Of a stretch of 64,000 bases of DNA, positions 19,187 to 28,128 are shown one piece after another. The DNA is from Hyphococcus sp. GTDB lineage: Bacteria > Pseudomonadota > Alphaproteobacteria > Caulobacterales > Parvularculaceae. The stretch's first letter is position 1. Each line of letters opens with the position of its first letter. The stretch is from contig JANQON010000016.1 in NCBI GenBank assembly GCA_028289605.1, positions 186,001 to 250,000 of the forward strand, in the 5' to 3' direction. The position numbers were made by a program, and so were the translations under genes. The notes under the pieces were generated by a model, which worked only from the letters and a program-made list of their open reading frames with translations, was not told the DNA's origin and ran no database searches.

Positions 19187-21263
19187 ATTCGTTGTTGTCT
19201 TCTTCTTCTGGTTCGTCTTCCCGCGCCGCGCGCCCGAACAATGCGCCGAGACCCTGACGGATCAGTTCCTCTTTGGGCGCCGCTTCCGCCGCAGCGTCTG
19301 TCGTTTCCCCGTCATTGCCCGCATCATCCGGTTGACCGAGCAGTCCCTGGATCGCTTTTGATGCCGCGTCTTCGGGCGTTGAGGGCGCGCCGCCCAGAAA
19401 GCCGCCCAGCGTGTCTTGAAGCGCGGCTTGCGCCAGTGCTTCCGCATCGACGCTGATCGAGGGCTGCGCGAAGGTGCCGCCGACCCGAACCGGCACGGAT
19501 ATGGCTTGCCCGGACGAGCCGTCGGCGGTGGTGGTTGCGCGCGGCGCAAGGCGCAGATCGATTGTTTGCGCCGCGAGATTGATTTGCCCGGCGCCGGTCA
19601 TCGTCACGAAAGGCCCGTCGAGCGATATTGTCGGAGCGTCGACAAGGCCGTCGGCGATCGAGAAATTGGAAAGAAAAGAGGAGAAATCGGTTTCCTCCCG
19701 CGGTCCGCGCGCGGTTGAGACCGCACTCGTCAGCGCCGCCGGATTAATCCCGCCGGTGCGCAGCGAATCGGCGGCCTGTGCGAGCTTAGCGATATTGAGG
19801 CCCTTGAGCGCGCCGTTGGCGAGATCAAAGCCGCCCGAGCCGTCCATCGACGACATAATCGCGGCCTGGCTGGATCCGGACGCGGTGAAATCGAGCTTGA
19901 ACGAACCAAGACCCAACAGGTTGTCATGTTTCAATATGTCGAGCGACAAGGGCTGGGCTTCCACCGCCTCCATATCAAAATTGCCGGCGAAGGAGGGGGT
20001 TGCGGTTCTGGCGTTGACAACGAGGCGGCCGGAGCCCTGTCCGCCGTACATTGACAGTTCCGGGATATCTGCCGTCATGCGGCCGTTGTCGATGTTCAGT
20101 TTCAGCCTGCTTTCGCCGACCTTGATGTCATTGAGCAGGATCTGATCCGCCGAGATATCAAAATCCGCATCAATGTTGCGGAGCCCGGTGAAGTCCATCG
20201 TCGCCTCAGACCACGCCGGAAACCCTTCCGCGCTCTCGCTCGGCGGCGGCATGTACGGCCGCAGGTCGAGTAACTCCGTAGACAGAACGCCTCCAGCGTT
20301 CGGTTTGGCGCCGCTCCAATCGAGGTTGAGCGCGCCTTCGGCGTCGATTTCGTCAAAACTGATGACAGCGCTGGAAACGCGCAACGCGCTGGGATTTCCT
20401 TCCACGTCCCCTGAAAAGGAAAGGCTGTCAAAGCCCGGCGCATCGACGAGCTCAGCGCCGGCGAGAGCGGCGAAAGCAGGAAGATCGGGAGCATCGAAAT
20501 CAATCGGTCCTTCATACGATAGGGAGTCTGCGTTGATGACGTTGACGTCGGCCCCGGCGGTCGTTGCGCCGACTTTCAAATCAAGCTTCAGGTTGGCGCT
20601 TTCGCCGGCCATCAGTTTTGACAAGTCGTTCAAAACAAGGTCGACCTGCGTCGGTTCGCCCTGGAAATTCAGCGTCCCGTCAACCTCCAGAGGCGACTTG
20701 AGCGAAGTCAGGATGACGGCGACGTTGATGTCGTCCATGGCGAACGTGCGGCCGGCTGTTTCGTCTTTGTAAGTCGCCCGCCCGTTGATCAGGCGCACAT
20801 CGCCCAGCTTAACGTCCCGCAAGGACGCGCCGGCTCCTTGCGCAGACGCATCTTCAGTAGTCGGATCAGTTGAGCTGTCGGCAAAGTTCCAGTTGATTGA
20901 TCCATCTGACTTTCGATGCAGATTGATCGCGGGTTCGGTCAGGATGAAGCGATCGACCTCGACCGATCCCCCGAGCAATGGAAACAATTTGACCCCGATT
21001 TGAGCCTCTTTGACGCGCGCGACGGCGTCGCCGTCAAATCCGTCCGCGTTTGCGATTGTCAGCTCGCTCACCTTGAACGACGTACGCGGAAAAATACGGA
21101 TCGACAGATCATCGCCGATAAAAACATCGCGGCCCAGCGCGTTGGACGCGGAGGTTTCAATTCTACTTTTGTAGGTCGCCGCCGGAATAATCCCGGGCGC
21201 GATCAACAGAACGGCGAGACAAACGCCGATGAGGGCGACGATGATAAATAGGATGCGGCTCAT
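19185..21263 (-). CDS. AsmA-family protein
   Basis: This protein of about 692 residues starts with one membrane segment (MSRILFIIVALIGVCLAVLLIAPG) and continues as a long beta-rich periplasmic region. It has the AsmA hallmarks: an N-terminal LGRDVFIGDDLSIRIFPRTSF segment, VEVDRFILTEPAINLHRKSDGSINW, and a C-terminal GxGxF-like region near GSGGFDLANGALKGLNIAKLAQ followed by IDLRLAPR. AsmA proteins are thought to bridge the periplasm and move lipids to the outer membrane. I chose the ATG at 21263 because the membrane segment starts there; the frame continues to 21383. The end is rich in Asp, Glu and Gln. It is divergent from recA. Confidence 0.9.
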   Translation of the reverse strand: MSRILFIIVALIGVCLAVLLIAPGIIPAATYKSRIETSASNALGRDVFIGDDLSIRIFPRTSFKVSELTIANADGFDGDAVARVKEAQIGVKLFPLLGGSVEVDRFILTEPAINLHRKSDGSINWNFADSSTDPTTEDASAQGAGASLRDVKLGDVRLINGRATYKDETAGRTFAMDDINVAVILTSLKSPLEVDGTLNFQGEPTQVDLVLNDLSKLMAGESANLKLDLKVGATTAGADVNVINADSLSYEGPIDFDAPDLPAFAALAGAELVDAPGFDSLSFSGDVEGNPSALRVSSAVISFDEIDAEGALNLDWSGAKPNAGGVLSTELLDLRPYMPPPSESAEGFPAWSEATMDFTGLRNIDADFDISADQILLNDIKVGESRLKLNIDNGRMTADIPELSMYGGQGSGRLVVNARTATPSFAGNFDMEAVEAQPLSLDILKHDNLLGLGSFKLDFTASGSSQAAIMSSMDGSGGFDLANGALKGLNIAKLAQAADSLRTGGINPAALTSAVSTARGPREETDFSSFLSNFSIADGLVDAPTISLDGPFVTMTGAGQINLAAQTIDLRLAPRATTTADGSSGQAISVPVRVGGTFAQPSISVDAEALAQAALQDTLGGFLGGAPSTPEDAASKAIQGLLGQPDDAGNDGETTDAAAEAAPKEELIRQGLGALFGRAAREDEPEEEDNNE

Positions 21264-21599
21264 CAGGGGGGTGATCCATGTGGTTGCTGTCGTGAGGGGG
21301 CGCCGGGATGCGCTGAGTTCAAATGCAAAATAGCGGGGCGAGCGGGCGATTTCGACCCGTGTTTTATTGCGGCAACATGACAAATTCGAGGCGTCGCCGC
21401 GCGAATCGGCAGCTGCCTCCGGCGCGCGCGCGCGCCCGTGCGCGGGCGCTGACGCCGCGTTGGTACAAAATTAGAACATACTGAAAAAATAATATACATA
21501 TCAGAGTATTATATGGTGTTGCCAGAATGGAACAAAAAGAGTACATTGGAGATCTGATTGACAGGGCGAAGCCCGGTCTGGAGAACGGAGGCGGCGGCG
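21264..21599. other. recA upstream region
   Basis: This 336-base gap separates the AsmA gene and recA and should contain both promoters. It has an alternating C/G tract around 21421-21435 that runs into a hairpin (7-bp arms 21430-21436 and 21441-21447), an AT-rich stretch at about 21470-21515, and a LexA-like box at 21530-21544. No gene is evident; the TTG-started extension of recA from 21558 is unlikely. Confidence 0.5.
21530..21544. promoter_or_regulatory. LexA-like SOS box upstream of recA
   Basis: GAAC-N7-GTAC matches the alphaproteobacterial LexA box GAAC-N7-GAAC with one difference in the second half. It sits 56 bases before the recA start codon, next to the AT-rich promoter stretch, which is where SOS control of recA is expected. 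Confidence 0.5.
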
Positions 21600-22688
21600 A
21601 TGAGCAACAATCTGAAATTGGTGGAGACGGGCGACGTGGACAAATCGAAGGCGCTTGAAGCGGCGATCTCACAAATCGACAAGGCGTTTGGCAAAGGCTC
21701 GCTGATGCGCCTTGGAGACCGCGAGGTCGTCGACATAGAGGCGATTTCGACAGGGTCGCTCGGACTTGATATCGCGCTCGGGATCGGCGGGCTCCCCAAG
21801 GGCCGCATTGTCGAGATCTACGGGCCGGAAAGCTCCGGCAAGACGACGCTGGCGCTTCATGTGGCGGCGGAAACGCAGAAAAAAGGGGGCACCGCCGCTT
21901 TTGTCGACGCTGAACATGCTTTGGATCCGGTTTACGCCCAAAAGCTCGGGGTCAATCTTGACGATCTTCTGATTTCGCAGCCTGACACCGGCGAACAGGC
22001 GCTGGAGATCGCCGATACGCTGGTGCGGTCGGGCGCCGTCGATCTTCTCATTATCGATTCGGTAGCGGCCCTCACGCCGCGCGCCGAGCTTGAAGGCGAG
22101 ATGGGGGATTCGCTTCCCGGTCTTCAGGCGCGGCTGATGAGCCAGGCGCTCAGAAAACTGACCGGGTCGATCTCGCGCTCGAACTGCCTTGTTGTCTTCA
22201 TCAATCAGATCCGCATGAAAATCGGCGTCATGTTCGGGTCGCCGGAAACGACCACCGGCGGGAACGCGTTGAAGTTTTATTCCTCCGTGCGCCTGGATAT
22301 CCGGCGGATCGGCGCCATCAAAAACCGGGATGAAGTGGTGGGCAACCAGACCCGCGTGAAAGTTGTCAAGAACAAGGTGGCGCCGCCGTTCAAACAGGTG
22401 GAGTTCGACATCATGTATGGGGAGGGCGTGTCGAAAACCGGCGAACTCCTTGATCTGGGGGTCAAGGCGAATGTGGTTGAGAAAGCCGGTTCCTGGTTTT
22501 CGTATAACTCCGAGCGCATCGGTCAGGGCCGCGAGAACGCAAAGCAGTTCCTGAAGGACAATCCGGACATGGCTGACGACATTGAACGCAAGATACGGGA
22601 GAATGCAGGGCTCGTCGCCGATGAGATGCTCGTGGGCGAAAATGCGGAAGATGACGACGACGGCGACGTCGCGGCGGAAGCTTCGTAA
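21600..22688 (+). CDS. recA: Recombinase A
   Basis: This 362-residue ATPase forms filaments on single-stranded DNA, drives strand exchange and stimulates LexA cleavage. The Walker A motif GPESSGKTT lies at about 74-82, Walker [11 protein letters not shown] near 145, and the L2 region with [22 protein letters not shown] near 200. [23 protein letters not shown] is the usual N-terminus. I chose the ATG at 21600, which has GGAGG eight bases upstream. The acidic C-terminal tail ([14 protein letters not shown]) is typical and regulates DNA binding. A LexA-like box lies upstream. Confidence 0.99.
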   Translation: MSNNLKLVETGDVDKSKALEAAISQIDKAFGKGSLMRLGDREVVDIEAISTGSLGLDIALGIGGLPKGRIVEIYGPESSGKTTLALHVAAETQKKGGTAAFVDAEHALDPVYAQKLGVNLDDLLISQPDTGEQALEIADTLVRSGAVDLLIIDSVAALTPRAELEGEMGDSLPGLQARLMSQALRKLTGSISRSNCLVVFINQIRMKIGVMFGSPETTTGGNALKFYSSVRLDIRRIGAIKNRDEVVGNQTRVKVVKNKVAPPFKQVEFDIMYGEGVSKTGELLDLGVKANVVEKAGSWFSYNSERIGQGRENAKQFLKDNPDMADDIERKIRENAGLVADEMLVGENAEDDDDGDVAAEAS

Positions 22689-22715
22689 GCACAACGCTGA
22701 GCAGGGAGAAGACGA

Positions 22716-23087
22716 ATGATCGGGTATGTGACACTTGGAACGAACGACATGGAAAAGTCGGCGGCGTTCTACGACAAGTTGCTGGGCGAGATGGGCGCCA
22801 AGCGGATGATGGAAGCGGACACCTTTATCGCCTGGGCGGTGGATCCGTCGAAACCGGCGATTTCGGTTACCAAACCTCATGACGGGAAGCCCGCCACGAT
22901 CGGTAATGGGGTCATGGTCGCCATTCCTTGCGACAAACCGGAAACCGTCGACCGCCTTTACAACAAGGCGATTGAGTTGGGCGCCCAGGATGAGGGGCCG
23001 GCCGGGCCGCGCGGCGACAGTTTCTATGCGGGCTATTTCCGTGATCCGGACGGCAACAAGCTGAATTTCTTCTGCATGACCGGCTGA
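22716..23087 (+). CDS. VOC-family (glyoxalase-like) protein
   Basis: This 123-residue protein is a single vicinal-oxygen-chelate domain. The pattern YVTLGTNDMEKSAAFYDKLL at the start and AGYFRDPDGNKLNFFCM at the end is typical of small glyoxalase/dioxygenase-like proteins. The substrate is not predictable. A GGGAGAAG ribosome site precedes the ATG. It follows recA by 27 bases and could be read from the same transcript. Confidence 0.88.
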   Translation: MIGYVTLGTNDMEKSAAFYDKLLGEMGAKRMMEADTFIAWAVDPSKPAISVTKPHDGKPATIGNGVMVAIPCDKPETVDRLYNKAIELGAQDEGPAGPRGDSFYAGYFRDPDGNKLNFFCMTG

Positions 23088-23112
23088 TGCGGCGCCCTCT
23101 TTGGGACTGGCG

Positions 23113-23154
23113 GCGGGCCTGGTCGCGGGCCTGGTCGCGGGCCTGATTGCGGGA
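23113..23154 (+). repeat. Tandem 12-bp repeat upstream of alaS
   Basis: The unit GCGGGCCTGGTC occurs three and a half times in a row (23113-23124, 23125-23136, then a variant ending ATT, then GCGGGA). It lies between the VOC gene and alaS in a 219-base gap. I see no further element there. Confidence 0.75.
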
Positions 23155-23306
23155 CCGCACCGTCGGGAGGTCGACCGCGATGTCCGGGCATGGCTGGACG
23201 AGCACGGTCTGTCACCGCTAAACAACGGATACGTAGAGGTTGCGCCGGCGTGCTTTTGCGCCGGCGTTTCCTATATTGGCCTCGTTGAAAGACACGCAGA
23301 ATCGAC

Positions 23307-25967
23307 ATGACGTCATTGAAAGACATCCGCAGCGCCTTCCTGAGTTTTTTTGAGGGTCGAGGTCACGAAATCGTGCCGTCGGCGCCGCTCGTGCCCCACA
23401 ATGATCCGACCCTCCTGTTCGTCAATGCGGGGATGGTGCCGTTCAAAAACCTGTTCACCGGCGTGGAAACCCGCGACTACGTTCGCGCGGCCTCCTCGCA
23501 GAAATGCGTTCGCGCCGGGGGAAAACACAACGACCTCGATAATGTCGGCTACACGGCGCGGCATCACACATTTTTCGAAATGCTCGGCAACTTTTCCTTC
23601 GGCGACTATTTCAAGGACGAAGCGATCGACGCCGCCTGGACGCTGGTTCACGGCGAGTTCGGCCTGCCGGCGGAAAAGCTGATTGTTACGGTTTACCACA
23701 CCGACGACGAGGCGTTCGATTTGTGGAAGAAGATCGCGGGCCTTCCGGAAGAGAAAATCATTCGCATTCCCACGAGTGATAATTTCTGGGCCATGGGCGA
23801 CACCGGACCGTGCGGACCGTGCTCGGAAATATTCTACGATCACGGCGACCACATCCCGGGCGGGCCGCCGGGTTCGCCCGATGAGGACGGCGACCGGTTC
23901 GTCGAAATCTGGAACCTCGTTTTCATGCAGTTTGAGAAACACGCCGGCGGGGAACAGGCGGATTTGCCCAAACCGTCAATTGACACCGGCATGGGGCTGG
24001 AGCGGATCGCGGCGGTGCTGCAGGGCGTGCATGATAATTACGATATCGATCTGTTTCGTACACTGATTGACGTTTCTGTTGACATTACCGGTCGTCCGGC
24101 GAAGGGAGACGACGCGCCCGCCCACCGCGTCATCGCCGATCATTTGCGCGCCACCAGTTTTCTGATCGCCGACGGCGTGGCGCCGTCGAACGAGGGGCGC
24201 GGCTATGTTCTGCGGCGGATTATGCGTCGCGCCATGCGATACGCGCACGGGCTCGGGACGCAGGATCCGTTGCTGGCGCGTTTGGCGCCGGTTCTCGTCG
24301 CCGAAATGGGGGCGGCGTTTCCCGAATTGCCGCGCGCGGAAACCCTGATCGTGGAAACGCTCCGGGCGGAGGAAGAAAAATTCCGGTCCCTTCTCGATCG
24401 CGGCCTGAAGCTGCTGGAGGAGGAAACCGCAAAGCTGCCGGCGGATGCGGATCTGCCCGGCGCGGCCGCTTTCAAGCTCTACGACACCTATGGTTTTCCC
24501 CTTGACCTTACGCAGGACGCGCTGCGGCGCGACGGGCGCGGCGTTGATGTCGACGGGTTTGACGAGGCGATGGCGGCGCAAAAGGCCGCGGCGCGCGCAG
24601 CCTGGGCGGGATCCGGCGAAGCAGCGGACGACAGCGTCTGGTTCGACCTGCTCGAGCAGCATGGGGCGACGGAATTTCTCGGCTATATTCACGATGAAGC
24701 CGAGGGCGTTATTCAGGCGATTGTGAAAAACGGCGCGCCGGTCGGTAAGGCTGCGGCTGGCGATGAGATTGAGATCATCGTCAATCAGACGCCGTTTTAC
24801 GCCGAGTCCGGCGGCCAGATCGGCGACGCTGGGACTGTCCAGACCGAGTCAGGCGCGCGTTTTGTCGTTACGGATTCGAAAAAGCGCGCAGGCGCGGTTC
24901 ATGGCCACATCGGCGTCCTGGAAGCGGGCGCGCTCGCCGTCGGCGACGCGGTCAAGCTCTCCATAGATGTAGTGCGCAGAAACAAAATTCGCGCCAATCA
25001 CTCCGTCACCCACCTTGCCCACGCGGCGCTGCGAGAGGTGCTCGGCGAACATGTTCAGCAAAAAGGCTCGCGCGTTGCAGACGACGGCATGCGTTTCGAC
25101 TTCACCAACCCAAAGGCTGTCAGCGCTGAAGAGATTGCTGAAATCGAACAACGCGTAAATATGGTGATCCGCCAGAACGGACAGGTGGACACGCGCATCA
25201 TGCCCTATGACGACGCTGTGGCCGCCGGCGCCATCGCGCTCTTCGGCGAAAAATACGATGATGACGTTCGTGTGCTGACGATGGGCGAGGCGCTCGACGG
25301 CGGCGGCGTTCCGTTTTCGGTAGAGCTTTGCGGCGGCACCCACGTCAATCGTTTGGGCGACATCGCGCTTTTCAAAATCATCAGCGAGGGAGCGGTGTCC
25401 GCCGGCGTGCGCCGCATTGAGGTGCTGACCGGCGAGGCGGCCCGGCGCTTTATGGATGGCCAGGCCCGCATTGCGCGCAGCGCAGCGGACGCGCTGAAAA
25501 CGACCACGGAGGAGTTGCCGGCGCGAATCGAAGCGTTGCTTTCAGAGCGGAAAAAGCTCGAGCGTGAACTCGGGGAGGCGAAAAAAGCGCTGGCGCTCGG
25601 CGGCGGCGGCCCCGCTGAGGAAGCGGCGCGCGACATCTCCGGCGTCAAATTCTCCGGCAAGGTTGTCGACGGCGTGGCTCCGAAAGATCTCCGCGGACTT
25701 GTCGACGAAGCCAAAGCCAAGCTGGGCGAGGGCGTCGCCGCCTTTATCGGCGTTAATGACGGGAAGGTCGCTCTTGCGGTCGGGGTAACCGAAGATCTGT
25801 CCAAACGCCTTTCGGCGGTCGACCTGGTCAAAGCGGGCGCCGCGGCCGTTGGTGGAAAAGGCGGCGGCGGGCGTCCTGACATGGCGCAGGCGGGCGGTCC
25901 CGACGCCGCCAAGGCAAACGACGCGCTGACGGCTATAGAACGCGAGATCGCCGCCGCAAACCCGTAG
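23307..25967 (+). CDS. alaS: Alanine--tRNA ligase
   Basis: This 886-residue enzyme charges tRNA-Ala and edits mischarged serine and glycine. The class II catalytic core starts with [24 protein letters not shown] and includes [13 protein letters not shown] and GMGLERI. The editing domain carries the zinc ligands in [13 protein letters not shown] and [11 protein letters not shown]. The C-terminal DHHA1 oligomerisation domain is complete, ending in [12 protein letters not shown]. The length is normal. The ATG at 23307 lacks a strong ribosome site but matches the family start. Position after recA is conserved in alphaproteobacteria. Confidence 0.98.
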   Translation: MTSLKDIRSAFLSFFEGRGHEIVPSAPLVPHNDPTLLFVNAGMVPFKNLFTGVETRDYVRAASSQKCVRAGGKHNDLDNVGYTARHHTFFEMLGNFSFGDYFKDEAIDAAWTLVHGEFGLPAEKLIVTVYHTDDEAFDLWKKIAGLPEEKIIRIPTSDNFWAMGDTGPCGPCSEIFYDHGDHIPGGPPGSPDEDGDRFVEIWNLVFMQFEKHAGGEQADLPKPSIDTGMGLERIAAVLQGVHDNYDIDLFRTLIDVSVDITGRPAKGDDAPAHRVIADHLRATSFLIADGVAPSNEGRGYVLRRIMRRAMRYAHGLGTQDPLLARLAPVLVAEMGAAFPELPRAETLIVETLRAEEEKFRSLLDRGLKLLEEETAKLPADADLPGAAAFKLYDTYGFPLDLTQDALRRDGRGVDVDGFDEAMAAQKAAARAAWAGSGEAADDSVWFDLLEQHGATEFLGYIHDEAEGVIQAIVKNGAPVGKAAAGDEIEIIVNQTPFYAESGGQIGDAGTVQTESGARFVVTDSKKRAGAVHGHIGVLEAGALAVGDAVKLSIDVVRRNKIRANHSVTHLAHAALREVLGEHVQQKGSRVADDGMRFDFTNPKAVSAEEIAEIEQRVNMVIRQNGQVDTRIMPYDDAVAAGAIALFGEKYDDDVRVLTMGEALDGGGVPFSVELCGGTHVNRLGDIALFKIISEGAVSAGVRRIEVLTGEAARRFMDGQARIARSAADALKTTTEELPARIEALLSERKKLERELGEAKKALALGGGGPAEEAARDISGVKFSGKVVDGVAPKDLRGLVDEAKAKLGEGVAAFIGVNDGKVALAVGVTEDLSKRLSAVDLVKAGAAAVGGKGGGGRPDMAQAGGPDAAKANDALTAIEREIAAANP

Positions 25968-25978
25968 CCGGCGTTTGC

Positions 25979-25997
25979 GCGCTGTTGCAGCGCCTTT
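25979..25997 (+). terminator. Possible weak terminator after alaS
   Basis: GCGCTG-ttg-CAGCGC forms a 6-bp stem with a three-base loop 11 bases after the alaS stop, followed by CCTTTG. The T-run is poor, so read-through into the channel gene is possible. Confidence 0.3.
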
Positions 25998-26046
25998 GCG
26001 TGTTGCATAATGAACTCTGCTAACGGCAGCGGGCGAGGAGAGCGCC

Positions 26047-27300
26047 GTGGAAAAAATGACGTCGCCTGATACCGCCAGCGGCGACCGGCCCCGAATTGCG
26101 GCTTCCAAGAGAAACGCGTTGAAGGCGCAGCTTTATCGCATTCTGGAAGCGGGCCACTCCCATGACTGGCAAAGCCGTTGCTTTGAAGGCGCAATGGCGA
26201 CGCTCATCATTCTTAACGTCATCGCGTTTTCGATCGAGACCGTGCCGTCAATTCATGACCGCCACGTCTTGTTCTTTCTGATCTTCGATGTCGTTTCCAT
26301 CGCCATTTTCACCGTAGAGTATGCGGCGCGGATGTGGGTCTGCACGGAGCACCCGCCGTATCGCGGGTTGCGGCCATGGGCCATACGCTGGCGGTTCGCG
26401 CGCAGCCCGCTCATGATCGTCGATTTCTTGGCGATCGCGCCGTTTTATCTCAGCTTCCTTTTCGCCATGGACCTTCGGGTCCTGCGCATTTTGCGGCTCT
26501 TGCGATTTTTCAAGCTTGCGCGGTTCTCGCCTGCGTTTAACACAATGCTCCGGGTGCTGGCTCGCGAACGATCCGCATTGTTGGGCGTGTTGATCGTCCT
26601 GGTCGGTATGGTGATCATCGCGGCGTCATTGCTTTATCTCGCGGAAGGCGATCTTCCCAACAGCAAGTTCTCCACCGTGCCCGAGGCCATGTGGTGGGCG
26701 ATCGCAACCTTGACCACGGTTGGTTACGGCGACGTGACGCCGGCCACCGCGCTGGGCAAATTGTTGGCTGGGGTCGTCATGATTTGCGGGCTTGGATTTT
26801 TCGCCTTGCCGATCGGCATCATCGCCAGCGGCTTTATGGATGAGTACCGGCGTCAGGATTTTATCGTGACCTGGGGCATGGCGGCGCGCGCGCCGGTGTT
26901 TTCAACGCTCAGCCCGGGCGAAATCGCCGAGCTGCTGAAACTGCTGAAAGCGCGCACCGCGCCGGCGGGCTCGGTGATCGCTGCTGATGGAGAGCATCCA
27001 GGCGCGCTTTTCATGATTGGCGCCGGTTCGGTTGAGATTCGCGACGCCGACCGGGCCGAGCTGGATTCCGTCGTTTTGGAGGAGGGGGAGTACTGGGGGG
27101 CCAGTTCGTTGATGACCGGGGTTCAGGCGGAAACCGCCATAGCGACGACGACTTGCGACCTTATCGTTCTTGATCGCGAGGACTTTTCAGTTCTCGGCCG
27201 TACGCGCCCGCAATTATACGCCAAAATCCGAAGAAGCATTCAAAGCGCGCCCGACCCGTTCATGGACGGCCGCAAGGAAGATGACGCTGTTCCGATTTAA
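26047..27300 (+). CDS. Voltage-gated-type potassium channel with cyclic-nucleotide-binding domain
   Basis: This 417-residue protein has six transmembrane segments. The S4-like helix with regularly spaced arginines is DLRVLRILRLLRFFKLAR (about 142-159), and the pore carries the selectivity filter TVGYGD at residues 224-229. The C-terminal part (about 290-400) resembles a cyclic-nucleotide-binding domain (GSVIAADGEHPGALFMIGAGSVEI, GEYWGASSLMTG), as in MlotiK1-like bacterial channels. The inner-membrane channel should conduct K+. The GTG at 26047 follows GAGGAG with good spacing; the ATG at 26056 is the alternative. It is convergent with the DUF2807 gene. Confidence 0.9.
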   Translation: MEKMTSPDTASGDRPRIAASKRNALKAQLYRILEAGHSHDWQSRCFEGAMATLIILNVIAFSIETVPSIHDRHVLFFLIFDVVSIAIFTVEYAARMWVCTEHPPYRGLRPWAIRWRFARSPLMIVDFLAIAPFYLSFLFAMDLRVLRILRLLRFFKLARFSPAFNTMLRVLARERSALLGVLIVLVGMVIIAASLLYLAEGDLPNSKFSTVPEAMWWAIATLTTVGYGDVTPATALGKLLAGVVMICGLGFFALPIGIIASGFMDEYRRQDFIVTWGMAARAPVFSTLSPGEIAELLKLLKARTAPAGSVIAADGEHPGALFMIGAGSVEIRDADRAELDSVVLEEGEYWGASSLMTGVQAETAIATTTCDLIVLDREDFSVLGRTRPQLYAKIRRSIQSAPDPFMDGRKEDDAVPI

Positions 27301-27317
27301 GCGTTTGGCGGTCCGGC

Positions 27318-27989
27318 TTAGTCTTTGCCGTTTGAGTGCGCGCTCGATGCAACATGCACGCGCCCGCCGGACGACTTGTCAATGCTGACCCGTTCGGGAT
27401 TGCCGTAGACGGTAAAGTGTCCGCCGCTCGAGGCATCCGCCAGCAAGGCGCTGTTTGCAGAGATCTTGCCGAAACCGCCGGATGAGACATCGATCCGGGC
27501 CGTGTCGCAGGCGAGGTCCTTCGCATCGAGATGCGCGCCGCTGGACAGGTCGACGGTGCAGTCGTCGCACTCGCCTTCAACATTGGCGTGGGCGCCGCTC
27601 GATAAATCAATCACGAAGCGCGGCGCCGAGACATTTGAAATTTTCGCGTGAGACCCCGAAGACGCTTCAAGGCTGCGCAGGTTGGGCGTCGACACGATCA
27701 CCTTGTAGGCGGATTTCTTGCTGTGCCAGCGCAGGCGATTCCAATCGCGCGTAACATGCAGCTCGCCATTGCGCACCTGGAGGTCGAGGTCTTTGAAGTC
27801 GCCCTTGTCCGTCTTCACGATCACCGATGTCGGCTCGCCGACCTCCGCGATCAGGACAATGCCGGCCGAGACGTCGATTCGGTCGAAATTATCGACGTCA
27901 AAGCGTCTTTCCTGCTGCGCCTGCGCCGCGCCGACAATGGCGGCGCATACGGCGGCGGCCGCGCAAAAGGGTTTCAGGGCCTCGAACAT
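27318..27989 (-). CDS. Exported DUF2807 (head GIN) beta-helix protein
   Basis: This protein of about 223 residues has a signal peptide (MFEALKPFCAAAAVCAAIVGAAQAQ) and then a DUF2807 domain. The body contains six regularly spaced SSG motifs (SSGSHAKI, SSGAHANV, SSGAHLDA, SSGGFGKI, SSGGHFTV, SSGGRVHV), the rungs of a right-handed beta-helix. GECDDC holds a possible disulfide or metal site. The family is exported and of unknown function. I chose the ATG at 27989 because GGAG precedes it and the signal peptide begins there. It is a single gene, convergent with the K+ channel, whose stop is 17 bases away. Confidence 0.85.
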   Translation of the reverse strand: MFEALKPFCAAAAVCAAIVGAAQAQQERRFDVDNFDRIDVSAGIVLIAEVGEPTSVIVKTDKGDFKDLDLQVRNGELHVTRDWNRLRWHSKKSAYKVIVSTPNLRSLEASSGSHAKISNVSAPRFVIDLSSGAHANVEGECDDCTVDLSSGAHLDAKDLACDTARIDVSSGGFGKISANSALLADASSGGHFTVYGNPERVSIDKSSGGRVHVASSAHSNGKD

Positions 27990-28128
27990 GGGGCGTCTCC
28001 GATCTTCACATCGCTTAATTGGCATGGGCGCCGGCAAAATGCGAGCGATGATGCGGCGAAGCGCCTTGAATCCGGGAGGAAGGGGGCGGGCTGGTTAAGC
28101 GTTTACAAGGGGTTAGGCATATTCCGGC

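Noticed and set aside
23101-23310. A 69-codon frame between the VOC gene and alaS
   Set aside because: It starts with TTG, is created largely by the 12-bp tandem repeat, overlaps the alaS start and resembles no protein.
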